From NCBI GenBank assembly GCA_934700345.1, contig CAKUXP010000037.1, positions 1-19,502 on the forward strand: a DNA stretch of 19,502 bases, read 5' to 3'. This document shows positions 1-8,270 of the stretch, in pieces. Origin of the DNA: an uncultured Fibrobacter sp. (lineage in GTDB: Bacteria > Fibrobacterota > Fibrobacteria > Fibrobacterales > Fibrobacteraceae). Below the pieces are notes generated by a model. It was not told the DNA's origin and did not search any database. It was given only the letters and a program-made list of their open reading frames with translations. Each line of letters opens with the position of its first letter. The stretch's first letter is position 1. A program made the translations under genes and the position numbers.

Positions 1-1152
1 GTCAGGTTTTTGCGCTCCGGCAAGGCCTTCTAGCGGGAGGTCGTCCGAAGCATCGCCAAAGAGGCTGTCAAACGAGCTTTCCACGGACTTTTCCAGGCTG
101 CCCGACGGCTGCGGGGGGGCCATCGACATCGACTTATCGAAAAGCGGCGAAGCGTCCGCCGTTTCAGAAGGCGCAGCGGATGTTGACGGAGCCTTATCCA
201 AGGCCGTGGAGGCTTCGCTTGCGGGAATTTCCGCAGTGGGAGCGTTTTCCTTTACGGTATTATCCTTCGGCTTCGACAGGACAAACTCTTCCGGCAATTC
301 ATCTTCTCCAAAGATGCTGTCAAACGCATCGGAAAGGCTCTGCGGTTTATCCTCGTTTTTTTCTACCGAAGGCGTTTCGGCATTCTTTTCCCCTGTTTTT
401 TCATTCGCCGCTTCTTCCGTTTCGGCAACTCCGAAAATACCGGAAAGGGCGGTCGAAATATCGTCTCCGTCGATTTCTTCTGTCGGGAATACATCCTTTT
501 CCGTATTTGCCGGAGAAAAATCGGCAATCGCCTTGTCCAGGCTATTCTCCAACTCGTGGAACGAGACTTCGTTACCGGTATCCTCATCCGCCGGGAGCAG
601 CGTCGCAAGGGACGAGAACGGATCCTCGTCCTTTTCCTCTTCCGTTTTCTTTTCGGCACATTCTACCGGAGAATCCTCCTGGGAAGCAACCGGCGAAGGC
701 TCTTCCGCAAGAGCAGGCTCCGGTTCGGCCAGATTATCCAAAGGCGGAACATCCTCGGAAATTTCGATTTTCGGGGCGTATTCCTCTTTCCAGAAGGCAT
801 CCAACGGATCCAGGTCATGTAACAGGCGGTAATACAGGTTGCGCTTTTCCTCGTCGCCCTTTTCGGCATAGGCATCGCCGAGACGGCGGAGAGCGGAAAG
901 GCAGTAGGGATTCCTGCTCAGTACAAATTCACAGGCTTCGATTACGCCATCCCAATCCTGCATTTCCACGAGAATCTTCGACAGGACAAGATTTCCCTCT
1001 TCGGTCGGTGTAACGGAAAGCCCTGTCTGGACACACGTAAGCGCGGCATCCAGGTCGCCGTTCTGACGCATCAGGTCGGCAAGCCACGCAAAGGCCAAGG
1101 AATGTTGCTTTTTGCCAACCGCCTTGCGAAGAGATTCTACCGTTGTCGCCAT
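1..1152 (-). CDS. TPR protein with long acidic tail, partial (C-terminus off the left edge)
   Basis: The reading frame is open for 384 codons from an ATG at 1152 to the window edge, so the C-terminus is missing. An AGAGGTG ribosome site lies just before the ATG, and the Trm112-like gene ends 15 bases upstream. Residues 1-115 are helical and look like two or three degenerate TPR repeats (for example around 17-50, 52-84 and 86-115). From about residue 130 the protein is acidic and rich in Ser/Pro/Glu and probably disordered. That tail contains a recurring short motif: ALSGIFG (236-241), AFDSIFGED (276-284) and SFDSLFGDA (360-368), each preceded by a serine/leucine-rich helix. No signal peptide or membrane segment is visible, so I expect a cytoplasmic scaffold or adaptor. 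The function is unknown; TPR assignment is by eye and moderately sure. Confidence 0.8.
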   Translation of the reverse strand, partial: MATTVESLRKAVGKKQHSLAFAWLADLMRQNGDLDAALTCVQTGLSVTPTEEGNLVLSKILVEMQDWDGVIEACEFVLSRNPYCLSALRRLGDAYAEKGDEEKRNLYYRLLHDLDPLDAFWKEEYAPKIEISEDVPPLDNLAEPEPALAEEPSPVASQEDSPVECAEKKTEEEKDEDPFSSLATLLPADEDTGNEVSFHELENSLDKAIADFSPANTEKDVFPTEEIDGDDISTALSGIFGVAETEEAANEKTGEKNAETPSVEKNEDKPQSLSDAFDSIFGEDELPEEFVLSKPKDNTVKENAPTAEIPASEASTALDKAPSTSAAPSETADASPLFDKSMSMAPPQPSGSLEKSVESSFDSLFGDASDDLPLEGLAGAQKPD

Positions 1153-1167
1153 ATTCACCTCTAGGCC

Positions 1168-1416
1168 TTAATTTTCAAGTGCGATCGATTCGTCGGAAAG
1201 AAGGACCGGAATGCCGTTTCGGACCGGATAGAGCTTGCCCCCATCCTTCGAAACCAGAGCCTCGTCCAAGGTTTCGGACACGATGTTTCCGCCAACCGTC
1301 CGAACATTTCCCTGGGCGATTTTTTCATTTAAAATCGAAAGCGTTTCCGCCGAGGCTTCCAAAAGCGTCTCATGCGTATCGGGCGTGCACAGAATCGAAA
1401 GCATTTCAGAATTCAT
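1168..1416 (-). CDS. Trm112-like (UPF0434/YcaR-type) small protein
   Basis: An 82-residue protein whose C-terminal half carries the family signature KLYPVRNGIPVLL (about 61-73), which matches the Trm112p-like fold. An AAAGGT ribosome site lies about 8 bases before the ATG. Family members are small zinc-ribbon-like proteins; the eukaryotic member activates methyltransferases, while bacterial members are mostly uncharacterised. Only one cysteine (C10) is present, so the usual metal-binding cysteines are absent and zinc binding is unlikely. The segment between the N-terminal strand and the signature is longer than in the shortest bacterial homologues. It lies between a glycosyltransferase gene 86 bases upstream and a TPR gene 15 bases downstream. 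A role alongside envelope-polymer genes is possible but not shown. Confidence 0.75.
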   Translation of the reverse strand: MNSEMLSILCTPDTHETLLEASAETLSILNEKIAQGNVRTVGGNIVSETLDEALVSKDGGKLYPVRNGIPVLLSDESIALEN

Positions 1417-1502
1417 AGTTTACCTTTCATTTATCCAAGGTAAAAATAATTTCTTTTCCCATGCAACAGACTTCCCTTTTTTAAAAGAACCCCGGAAAGC
1501 TG

Positions 1503-3038
1503 TCAATAGAAATAATTCAAATCCACGATGGCGTAATTCGTATCGTTTTCCGTCGCGATGAGCAGCTTCGGGGAAAGCCCCAGGGACTTTATCCAGTCCA
1601 AATCGAAAAATTCCCGGAATCCGGCAACATCGGACAACACGAGCAATTCCCGCGCACCGGTCCGCCTGCAGATAAGCGGCAATTTTTCGAGAGGTCCCAG
1701 CAGATATTCGCGGTTTTCTTCCGTAATCCGTTCGGGAAATTTCGTCGTGCAGCCGAGCAGGTTCAGACCGGGTTTCAAATGGTAACGATCAAACCACCCG
1801 GAAAGCGCATCCGTCGTTCCCCCGAGCAGGATGGACCTTTTCGCCTTGCCCGAGAAAATCTGGTAAAAGTAGCGCACCCAAAACAGGAGCCTTCGCCAGA
1901 ATACGCAACAAAGGCTGACGGAGAGAAAAGCGAAAGCGACCGAACGGGCAGACCCCAGCACAAGCACCGAAACCGTGGCGCCAAGAAACCCAAAAGGCAG
2001 CAAGAACTTCAAAAGTCGCAAGCCTTCCAGTCGGGGAGAAACATAGTCCCCCGCGATAGAAAGCGGAACCCATATTGAAAAGGCCATTACCAATAGATTT
2101 TCGACAGGCAATGGAATGAACCGGGAAAACGCGAAGAACACCGCAGAGATACAAAGGAAATCCACCACCATTTTCCACCACTGCGGCACGAGTCTCGAAA
2201 AGACTCCGACAAGGGCCGCAAAGCAGATTCCAAGTACAATGGCAAAAGTCGGAAGATGGTAATTGTGATGCTTCTTTGCAAAAATAAGCATCGCCATATA
2301 AAACTCGACAAAGGTACGAAAACGCCGGGTCTTGCAGCTCTGCCCCTTGAAATGCAGGATGCTCGTACCGGGATAGTAGTAGTTGCGGAACCCTAGCTTC
2401 TTGATGCGGAGACAGATATCCAGGTCCTCGCCATACATAAAGTAATCCTTGTCGAAACCGCCCAGCCGTTCGAAAATCTCGCGCCGAACACCGAGAAACG
2501 ATCCGCTGACCGCATCCACATCCGTCTCCTGTTCCGAATCGAGATAGGTCATATTATACGACGCGAAGACCTTGCTTTTCGGAAACAGCGAGGAAAGCCC
2601 TATCGTCTTGCAAATCGCGGCGAATGGAGACGGGAAGGAACGCCGACAGGCCCATTGCAGGGAACCGTCGCCATTTAAAATTTTACAGCCGACGGCGCCC
2701 GCATCGGGCTTCGACTTCATATAGGCGAGCATCTTTTCAAAAGTCCCGCGCGAGACGACCGTATCCGGATTGACAAAGAAGAGGACATCCTTTGTCGCAC
2801 TTCGAGCCGCCAGGTTGCAGCCCTTTCCAAATCCCAAGTTTTCCCGGCTTTCCAGCCAGCGAACCTTTGGAAATGCCGCTTTCTGCCTATCCAAGACGGG
2901 AACTTGCGAACCGTTATCCAGAACGATGATTTCCGAATCCAGATTCTGGAGAGCATCCACGACCGAAGCGACACACGCCGCGATATAATCCCGCGAATTG
3001 TAGGCAACGATAATGACGGAGCAGGAAAGCGAATGCAT
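1503..3038 (-). CDS. GT2 glycosyltransferase fused to membrane segments and a nucleotide-binding-like C-terminal domain
   Basis: This 511-residue protein starts with a family 2 glycosyltransferase domain (about 5-240) of the rhamnosyltransferase-like type. Visible motifs are SVIIVAYNS (7-15), the donor-site NPD (90-92) and MYGEDLDICLR (201-211), the usual acceptor-side acidic motif. Hydrophobic helices follow at about 262-282, 290-308, 312-330, 343-362 and 366-385. The last 110 residues begin KRSILLGG (400-407) and continue with LLGCTT, YLLGPLEKLP and GARELLVLSD. This pattern resembles the Rossmann-like CoA_binding_3 domain found in front of polyprenyl-phosphate sugar-1-phosphate transferases, but the transferase itself is absent. 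It starts 5 bases after the stop of the polyprenol-mannose synthase gene, with no clear ribosome site, suggesting translational coupling. It probably adds a sugar to a cell-surface glycan. The GT2 call is firm; the C-terminal domain assignment is tentative. Confidence 0.85.
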   Translation of the reverse strand: MHSLSCSVIIVAYNSRDYIAACVASVVDALQNLDSEIIVLDNGSQVPVLDRQKAAFPKVRWLESRENLGFGKGCNLAARSATKDVLFFVNPDTVVSRGTFEKMLAYMKSKPDAGAVGCKILNGDGSLQWACRRSFPSPFAAICKTIGLSSLFPKSKVFASYNMTYLDSEQETDVDAVSGSFLGVRREIFERLGGFDKDYFMYGEDLDICLRIKKLGFRNYYYPGTSILHFKGQSCKTRRFRTFVEFYMAMLIFAKKHHNYHLPTFAIVLGICFAALVGVFSRLVPQWWKMVVDFLCISAVFFAFSRFIPLPVENLLVMAFSIWVPLSIAGDYVSPRLEGLRLLKFLLPFGFLGATVSVLVLGSARSVAFAFLSVSLCCVFWRRLLFWVRYFYQIFSGKAKRSILLGGTTDALSGWFDRYHLKPGLNLLGCTTKFPERITEENREYLLGPLEKLPLICRRTGARELLVLSDVAGFREFFDLDWIKSLGLSPKLLIATENDTNYAIVDLNYFY

Positions 3039-3043
3039 AGAAA

Positions 3044-3757
3044 TCAGGAGCGCTTAAAGCGCAATTTCAGAACGAGGAAAAACGCTTCCGAAATGATACC
3101 TCCACTCATTTTCGAGACGCCGCGCACCCGATCCGTAAAGACGATAGGAATTTCCTTGACTCGAAGCCCCTTTTTCCAGATTTTAAACGTCGTTTCTATC
3201 TGGAAGCAGTAACCGTCGCTTTTCATGCCCGAAAGGTCGAGAGATTCCAGCGCAATCCGCCGAAAGCACTTAAATCCGCCGGTCGCATCCTTTACCGGGA
3301 GCCCCGTCACAAGACGCGTATAGAGATTTGCAAAGTAGCTGAGAAGGAGACGTTTCCAGTCCCAATTGACAACGCCGATTTTCTTTTCGTTGTAGCGGCT
3401 TCCGAGCACCAGATCGGCATCTTCCGCGGCAAGAAGCAGGCGTGGCAAGTCCGAAGGCTTATGGCTAAAATCCGCATCCATTTCGAAAACACGCTCGTAA
3501 TCTCTTTCGAGAGCCCACTTGAATCCCGCGACATAGGCGGAGCCAAGTCCCATCTTTCCCGCCCGGCGAATCAAATGTATTTTCGGGTTTTCCGCAGACA
3601 TCGCTTCGACGATATCGCCGGTTCCATCGGGCGAACCGTCATCGACGACGAGAACTTCCAGGCAGGAGTCCTGCCGGAGAACTTCCGGGATGATCAAGGA
3701 GATATTGTCCTTTTCGTTATATGTCGGTATCACGACCAGACTTTTGGGAAATGTCAT
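3044..3757 (-). CDS. Polyprenol-phosphate mannose synthase (Dpm1-like GT2)
   Basis: A 237-residue GT2 enzyme of the dolichol-phosphate-mannose-synthase group, which transfers mannose from GDP-mannose to a polyprenyl phosphate on the cytoplasmic face of the membrane. The motifs are PTYNEKDNI (11-19), VVDDGSPDGT (37-46), the metal-binding MDADFSH (93-99), LVLGSRY (116-122) and the family signature DATGGFKCFRR (157-167). The length matches single-domain, soluble Dpm1 enzymes; the C-terminal membrane part seen in some bacterial members is absent. Its ATG overlaps the stop of the upstream GT2 gene by 4 bases (ATGA), and an AAGGA lies about 9 bases before it. Its product would be the lipid-linked donor for a GT-C mannosyltransferase, and such a candidate (DUF2723) is two genes upstream. 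The sugar could instead be glucose; mannose is preferred from motif similarity. Confidence 0.88.
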   Translation of the reverse strand: MTFPKSLVVIPTYNEKDNISLIIPEVLRQDSCLEVLVVDDGSPDGTGDIVEAMSAENPKIHLIRRAGKMGLGSAYVAGFKWALERDYERVFEMDADFSHKPSDLPRLLLAAEDADLVLGSRYNEKKIGVVNWDWKRLLLSYFANLYTRLVTGLPVKDATGGFKCFRRIALESLDLSGMKSDGYCFQIETTFKIWKKGLRVKEIPIVFTDRVRGVSKMSGGIISEAFFLVLKLRFKRS

Positions 3758-4707
3758 TGCGCATCATCCTTCGCAAGAAAATCGACGTTATCGCGAACTG
3801 TTTCCGCAATGGGATAGCGCTGCTTCCTGTTGCGGTTAAAGAGTTCCGCCAAAAAACCAAGGGAAAAGAACTGGACGCCCATCAGGAGGGAGAAGCCTCC
3901 GACAACGATTAGCGGACGCAAATGCAGCGCACCGAGCTGCAACCACTGCAAGCCGAAATAGCCAAAGACCCCCATTCCGAACAGCAAAAAGACAAGCCCC
4001 AGGAAACCGAAAAAGTGAAGAGGCTTCGTTGCGAAACGGTTGAGGAAGAGAAGGGTGAGCAAGTCCAGAAAACCCGAGACAAGTCTCGACACGCCATACT
4101 TGGACGCCCCGTGAATTCGCGCACGATGAGCGACAGGCATTTCCGCAATTCTCGCCCCCTGCCACTTCGCCATGACAGGAATAAAGCGATGAAAATCTCC
4201 ATAGAGATTGATAAAGCGCACCACCGAGCTTCGGTAGAGCTTGATGCCGCAGTTAAAATCGTGCAGGCGCTTCCCGCAGATAATCGAAACAGTGATGTTG
4301 AAAAGCTTCGACGGCCAGGTCTTGTGCCACGGATCGTGCCGATGGACCTTCCAGCCCGAAACCAGGTCGTAGCCGTCATCGATGATCTTCATCATCTTCG
4401 GAATTTCACGCGGATCGTCCTGCAAGTCGCCGTCGAGCGTTGCTATCAGCTCTCCACGCGACTTCGAAAACCCGAGGGACAGCGCATCCGCCTTTCCGCA
4501 ATTGAACTGGAAACGATACAGCCGCAGGAAATCGTATTTTGTCGAAAGCTCCCGGAGAACTTTCCACGAGCGGTCGCGGCTACCGTCATCGATGACGATA
4601 ACCTCGAACGACTTTCCCGTCGGAGCAATCGCAGCGACGATTTCCTCCATCAGGGGAGAGAGATTTTCCTCTTCGTCCTTGACCGGAATGACTAGACTCA
4701 AATCCAT
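3754..4707 (-). CDS. GtrB/ArnC-like GT2 with two C-terminal membrane helices
   Basis: A 317-residue membrane-anchored GT2 enzyme. The catalytic domain (about 1-220) shows LVIPVKDEEENL, VIDDGSRD, the metal-site DGDLQDDP and an HDFNCGIKLYR segment. Two hydrophobic segments follow at about 230-255 and 265-295, as in polyprenyl-phosphate glycosyltransferases such as GtrB and ArnC. Such enzymes load a sugar onto undecaprenyl phosphate. I chose the ATG at 4707 because AGGA lies 7 bases before it; a GTG two codons further upstream would sit almost on top of that ribosome site. The stop overlaps the next gene by 4 bases. It is 24 bases after the DUF2723 gene. Together with the neighbouring Dpm1-like enzyme it suggests two different lipid-linked sugars are made here. 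The sugar specificity cannot be read from the sequence. Confidence 0.87.
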   Translation of the reverse strand: MDLSLVIPVKDEEENLSPLMEEIVAAIAPTGKSFEVIVIDDGSRDRSWKVLRELSTKYDFLRLYRFQFNCGKADALSLGFSKSRGELIATLDGDLQDDPREIPKMMKIIDDGYDLVSGWKVHRHDPWHKTWPSKLFNITVSIICGKRLHDFNCGIKLYRSSVVRFINLYGDFHRFIPVMAKWQGARIAEMPVAHRARIHGASKYGVSRLVSGFLDLLTLLFLNRFATKPLHFFGFLGLVFLLFGMGVFGYFGLQWLQLGALHLRPLIVVGGFSLLMGVQFFSLGFLAELFNRNRKQRYPIAETVRDNVDFLAKDDAQ

Positions 4708-4731
4708 AGGCACATCCTAGATCCGTACAAA

Positions 4732-7700
4732 TTATTTTTCCCGGGCAAGCGAATCAGAAGCGGAATCCGACACGACCGCTAGCGATTTCTCGGGCATCGC
4801 TTCAACGCTCTGCCGATTCATTTCAAGCCGCATCCGTCCCTGTTCGTCGTAAGCCGGGACATTTTCCAGGCCGCGGTCCAGATATTCGAGAGCGCGCTTC
4901 TTGTCCTTAAGGACATCTAGAACAAATGCCGCCGCCCAGTAGGAGCGCCATTCTTCCGGGAACTGGTAAATGCCGCGATCTAGGTAGCGGAGGGCCAAGT
5001 TCGTCATTTCGTCTAGCTTCCGCTTTTTCGAAACCGTAAGCGGCGTCCCATCGGAAAGCATGGCCATCATTTCTTCGCGAACCTGGAAAGCGATTTGCAG
5101 ATAGAGGGACGTGTAGCTCGAAAGAAGTCGCGTCGTCTCGTCATCGACATAGGCGGTGCCGTCTCCTAGACCGCGGAACCGGTAAACGTCGTCAATCAGG
5201 TGGGCTGTCCGTTCCAGGTCAAAGTCCTGGTTGTTCGCGCGGCGGTCCGTCGTATCGCCCTGCATCAGGTTGTAGATCATGCCTTCCTGGACCATATACT
5301 TTTCGAGACCCATGAAGTTCGACAGTCCGACGGTCGTCGAGAAGTGGAGCGGACGATCGACATTATTCATCGCCAGGTCGAGTACGAGCTTGTATTGGGT
5401 GAGCATCAGACCGGCCTGCGTTTTCGCCTGCCATTCCTTAAACGCGGAATAGACCTGGTACATGACCTTGTACTGTTTGAGCTTCAACGTGTCCGCATCC
5501 GGAAGCGCCTTGCCAGTCGAATCCGTCATTGCGGCAATTCGGGAGCGGAGAACCGGAATATTGCGGTCGGCGCGGGCAATCCATGTCTGCGTATAATGTT
5601 CCGGGTTGCGTTCGTTCAAGTCACCGATCGCCATCCACTTTTCAATGCCTTCCGCATTGTAGCTGAGTTTCAGGATCGGTTCCTGGGTAAGCATCTGCTT
5701 GATATACCAGTCCGTATTGCCGAGAGAGAGGTTCACCACGCGGACATCCTTCCGGACCCCGGCGACCTGCTGCGCAAACCAGAGCGGGAACGTATCGTTG
5801 TCGCCGTTGGTAAAGAGAATCGCGTTCGGACGGCAGCTCATCAACAGGTTGTAGGCATAGTCCCACGGGACCCAGAGCCCGGATCGGTCATGAGAGCTGT
5901 AGTTGGAAACGCAAGGAATCACCGAGCAGACGACAAGGAAAGCCGCCGCGACCGGGAGAGCGAAAGCCGCTGCCTTGAAAGCGAGCAGATAGACGAGAAT
6001 TCCGATGCCGACACCAAAAACGAGGCTCATGAAGATAAATGCCGGCGTATAGAAGTAATCCCGTTCGCGAACCTCGATATGTACCGATTCGGGGAAAGGC
6101 GCTCGACGTCCGATCTTCGCATAGGCGTTTTCAATTTTTTTCCAGTTCTGCCAGAGCGGCGAGCTTTCCAGGTTGCGGAGCTTCTGTTCCGCGGCGGCAA
6201 TTTGCGACGCATCCGCCTGGCGATAGCGGAGAGAATTCAGCACGAGCTTTGCGTGTTCGATATTCTGCCTTGCATCGAGAAGAGCGTTCGCATCCGGAAT
6301 TGCGGGAACTTCGACGCCCATCTGCGCCAGGTTCGCTGCGTTCGCCTCCATCGAACTTCTCCAGTATCTATCGTCGCGCGCCGAATCCATCCGCATGCCG
6401 TCGGCAAAATTGACATAGAAAAGAAGCCCGAACGAGCAAAGCCCGTAAAGGACTCCCATATAGACGCCGAGCTTCTTGCTTCTGCGGTACGCAAAGACGC
6501 ACACAGCGACGACAGCCCCGTTAAAAAGCAGGAACCAGATAAGCTGGGCGGGAATGTTGTCCCCCATCGCCTGCATCTGCGTCGGGAAATAGAAACCAAA
6601 GCGTTTCAGCGGGGCATTTTCCATCGGGTCGAAGACATAGGTTCCGCCGGAATAGTTCAGCCCGCCGACCTTGAACGGCAGATACTGCGCGATCTGGTAA
6701 CCGCCATAGCCCATATTCGGGAAAGAAAGGAACTGGTGCGCGACCTGTGCGCGACGATGCATCGCCCGAGAAAGCATACTTTCCGAACCGTACTGCTTGC
6801 GCTCCACGAAATCGTTAAACGATTTCCAGTTTTCCGAATCGAAAAGGTTCCCGAGCTGCAGGTTTCCTTGGTCATCCCGGAAGTTGATTTCCGGATCGTT
6901 CTCGTCGATAGCCGGGTTCAGTTCCGAGCGAATAGGCAAGTAGAGGTGAGAGCTGTAGCCGAGGAGCGCAACCAGCGCAAAGGCGAGCGAAAGCCGTACG
7001 CTCCGGTTAAATTCCTGCGAGCCGACCTTGATGATGGCCAGGCCACCGAGCACAATCGCCGTCACAAGCGCAATGGCGATAAAGTTGGAAACAGCATAAA
7101 TCACGGAACAGAGAAGAGTTCCCGTAATCCAGATGGGCATCCGGGAAAGAATCTTCTTGGGTTCCGCCATAAGTAACAGGACAAAAACCGCAGGGACCGT
7201 GAGAAGCGTATACAGATGCGCTCCGACACCGATAAATGCGATGTAGCAGATAAAGACCAGAATGCGATTTCCCCACGCATCGTCCTTGTGATCGAGCCAC
7301 TTGAGGGCGAGATAGGAAACGAGCATGACGATAAACATCGCAAAGCCATACACTTCCGCTTCGACAGCGTTGAACCAGAACGTATCGCTGAACGTTAGAA
7401 GGAATCCGGCGGAAAGGGCCGCGGTAAGCAACGCAAGCTTCCGAAGACCGGCGGAAATCTTATCGGCAAGCCTGTCTGTCGAAAGGATCTTCGCCAGAAA
7501 GTCCCAGGCAAAAAGCGACGTGACGAAAACGGTCATGGCGGAACATACGACCGAGATGTAGTTTACCCGCTTCGCAATCTCCTCGACAAACGGAAGGAGG
7601 AGGATGACCGTCCGGGAAAGCAACACAAAGAACGGCGTTCCGGGAGGATGCGGAATACCCAGGATGTTCGCGCAGGCGATAAACTCGCCGCAATCCCAGA

Positions 7701-7803
7701 AGCTCACCGTCGGAGCCATCGTCGAGACATAGACGACAAAGGCGACCAGCGCAGCGAGCCCCGCGGTCAAGAATTTCAACGTCTTTTCGGAAATGTTCTT
7801 CAC
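4732..7803 (-). CDS. DUF2723 (TMEM260-type) polytopic membrane protein, candidate protein O-mannosyltransferase
   Basis: A 1023-residue protein. The first part is strongly hydrophobic with many membrane helices, typical of GT-C glycosyltransferases. Directly after helix 1 comes TVSFWDCGEFIA (32-43), the family's N-terminal acidic motif, followed by GIPHPPGTPFF (49-59). A second membrane region is near 590-640, then the conserved TNGDNDTFPLWF segment near residue 660 and NLSLGNTDWYIKQM just after. The last 200 residues are helical and TPR-like. Length and motif order match DUF2723 proteins of Bacteroidota and Fibrobacterota; the human relative TMEM260 is a protein O-mannosyltransferase. The start is a GTG that overlaps the nusB stop by 4 bases (GTGA), with GGAGG 8 bases before it. 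The downstream polyprenol-phosphate-mannose synthase could supply its donor. Family call sure; the reaction is inferred. Confidence 0.9.
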   Translation of the reverse strand: MKNISEKTLKFLTAGLAALVAFVVYVSTMAPTVSFWDCGEFIACANILGIPHPPGTPFFVLLSRTVILLLPFVEEIAKRVNYISVVCSAMTVFVTSLFAWDFLAKILSTDRLADKISAGLRKLALLTAALSAGFLLTFSDTFWFNAVEAEVYGFAMFIVMLVSYLALKWLDHKDDAWGNRILVFICYIAFIGVGAHLYTLLTVPAVFVLLLMAEPKKILSRMPIWITGTLLCSVIYAVSNFIAIALVTAIVLGGLAIIKVGSQEFNRSVRLSLAFALVALLGYSSHLYLPIRSELNPAIDENDPEINFRDDQGNLQLGNLFDSENWKSFNDFVERKQYGSESMLSRAMHRRAQVAHQFLSFPNMGYGGYQIAQYLPFKVGGLNYSGGTYVFDPMENAPLKRFGFYFPTQMQAMGDNIPAQLIWFLLFNGAVVAVCVFAYRRSKKLGVYMGVLYGLCSFGLLFYVNFADGMRMDSARDDRYWRSSMEANAANLAQMGVEVPAIPDANALLDARQNIEHAKLVLNSLRYRQADASQIAAAEQKLRNLESSPLWQNWKKIENAYAKIGRRAPFPESVHIEVRERDYFYTPAFIFMSLVFGVGIGILVYLLAFKAAAFALPVAAAFLVVCSVIPCVSNYSSHDRSGLWVPWDYAYNLLMSCRPNAILFTNGDNDTFPLWFAQQVAGVRKDVRVVNLSLGNTDWYIKQMLTQEPILKLSYNAEGIEKWMAIGDLNERNPEHYTQTWIARADRNIPVLRSRIAAMTDSTGKALPDADTLKLKQYKVMYQVYSAFKEWQAKTQAGLMLTQYKLVLDLAMNNVDRPLHFSTTVGLSNFMGLEKYMVQEGMIYNLMQGDTTDRRANNQDFDLERTAHLIDDVYRFRGLGDGTAYVDDETTRLLSSYTSLYLQIAFQVREEMMAMLSDGTPLTVSKKRKLDEMTNLALRYLDRGIYQFPEEWRSYWAAAFVLDVLKDKKRALEYLDRGLENVPAYDEQGRMRLEMNRQSVEAMPEKSLAVVSDSASDSLAREK

Positions 7804-8270
7804 TTCTTTTCCTCCGGTTTATCGCTAGAGACGAGCATTCCCTTGCTCCGAGCGAACTGGTTTAAAATTCCATTGACAAAACGATACGAATTTTCCGTAC
7901 TGTACTTGTTCGCAATCTGGACAGCTTCCTCGATTGCGACTTTTACCGGGATTTCCGGTTCATGCTGAATTTCCGTGAGGCCAATGTACAGGATGATCCG
8001 GTCGAGAGTCGCAAGCCGGTCGAGATCCCAGCCGTAAGCGCGCTCCGAAATAATCGCGTCGAGCTCCGAGCGGTGCTCCTGGATCAAATCGACTAGCGAC
8101 ATCCCGTAGCGTTTCATCTCGGCGGAAAGTTCCCGCTTGTTCGCTTCGCGGATGCTCGCGAGAATGCCTTCGACGCACTTGCCGACAGGCTGCCCCGTAA
8201 TTTCCATCGCATAGAAAAGCTGCATGGCAAAAACCCTCGCAGGCCTTCTGCTCACCGTATCGATCTTCAT
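7800..8270 (-). CDS. nusB: Transcription antitermination factor NusB
   Basis: A 156-residue all-helical protein with the NusB hallmarks: RRPARVFAMQLFYAME (8-23) at the N-terminus and YSTENSYRFVNGIL near the C-terminus. NusB binds boxA RNA with NusE (S10) and promotes antitermination of rRNA transcription; it acts in the cytoplasm. The ATG overlaps the ribH stop by 4 bases, and an AAGGAG lies about 7 bases before it inside the end of ribH. The ribH-nusB pair is common in bacteria, so the context supports the call. Length is close to the usual 130-160 residues, with a short charged C-terminal tail (KPEEKK). Nothing odd is visible. Confidence 0.95.
   Translation of the reverse strand: MKIDTVSRRPARVFAMQLFYAMEITGQPVGKCVEGILASIREANKRELSAEMKRYGMSLVDLIQEHRSELDAIISERAYGWDLDRLATLDRIILYIGLTEIQHEPEIPVKVAIEEAVQIANKYSTENSYRFVNGILNQFARSKGMLVSSDKPEEKK

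Noticed and set aside
1417..1502. Terminator or promoter between the GT2 fusion and the Trm112-like gene
   Set aside because: Only a weak CTTTT/AAAAG pairing and a TTGCAT with no well-placed -10 are present; not enough for a call.
3922..4695. A 257-codon plus-strand frame opposite the GtrB-like gene
   Set aside because: Shadow of a well-supported GT2 gene; charged low-information translation.
5200..7176. A 658-codon plus-strand open frame opposite the DUF2723 gene
   Set aside because: It is the mirror of a clear membrane-protein gene; the translation is Arg/His/Val-rich with no domain, and there is no ribosome site or operon context.
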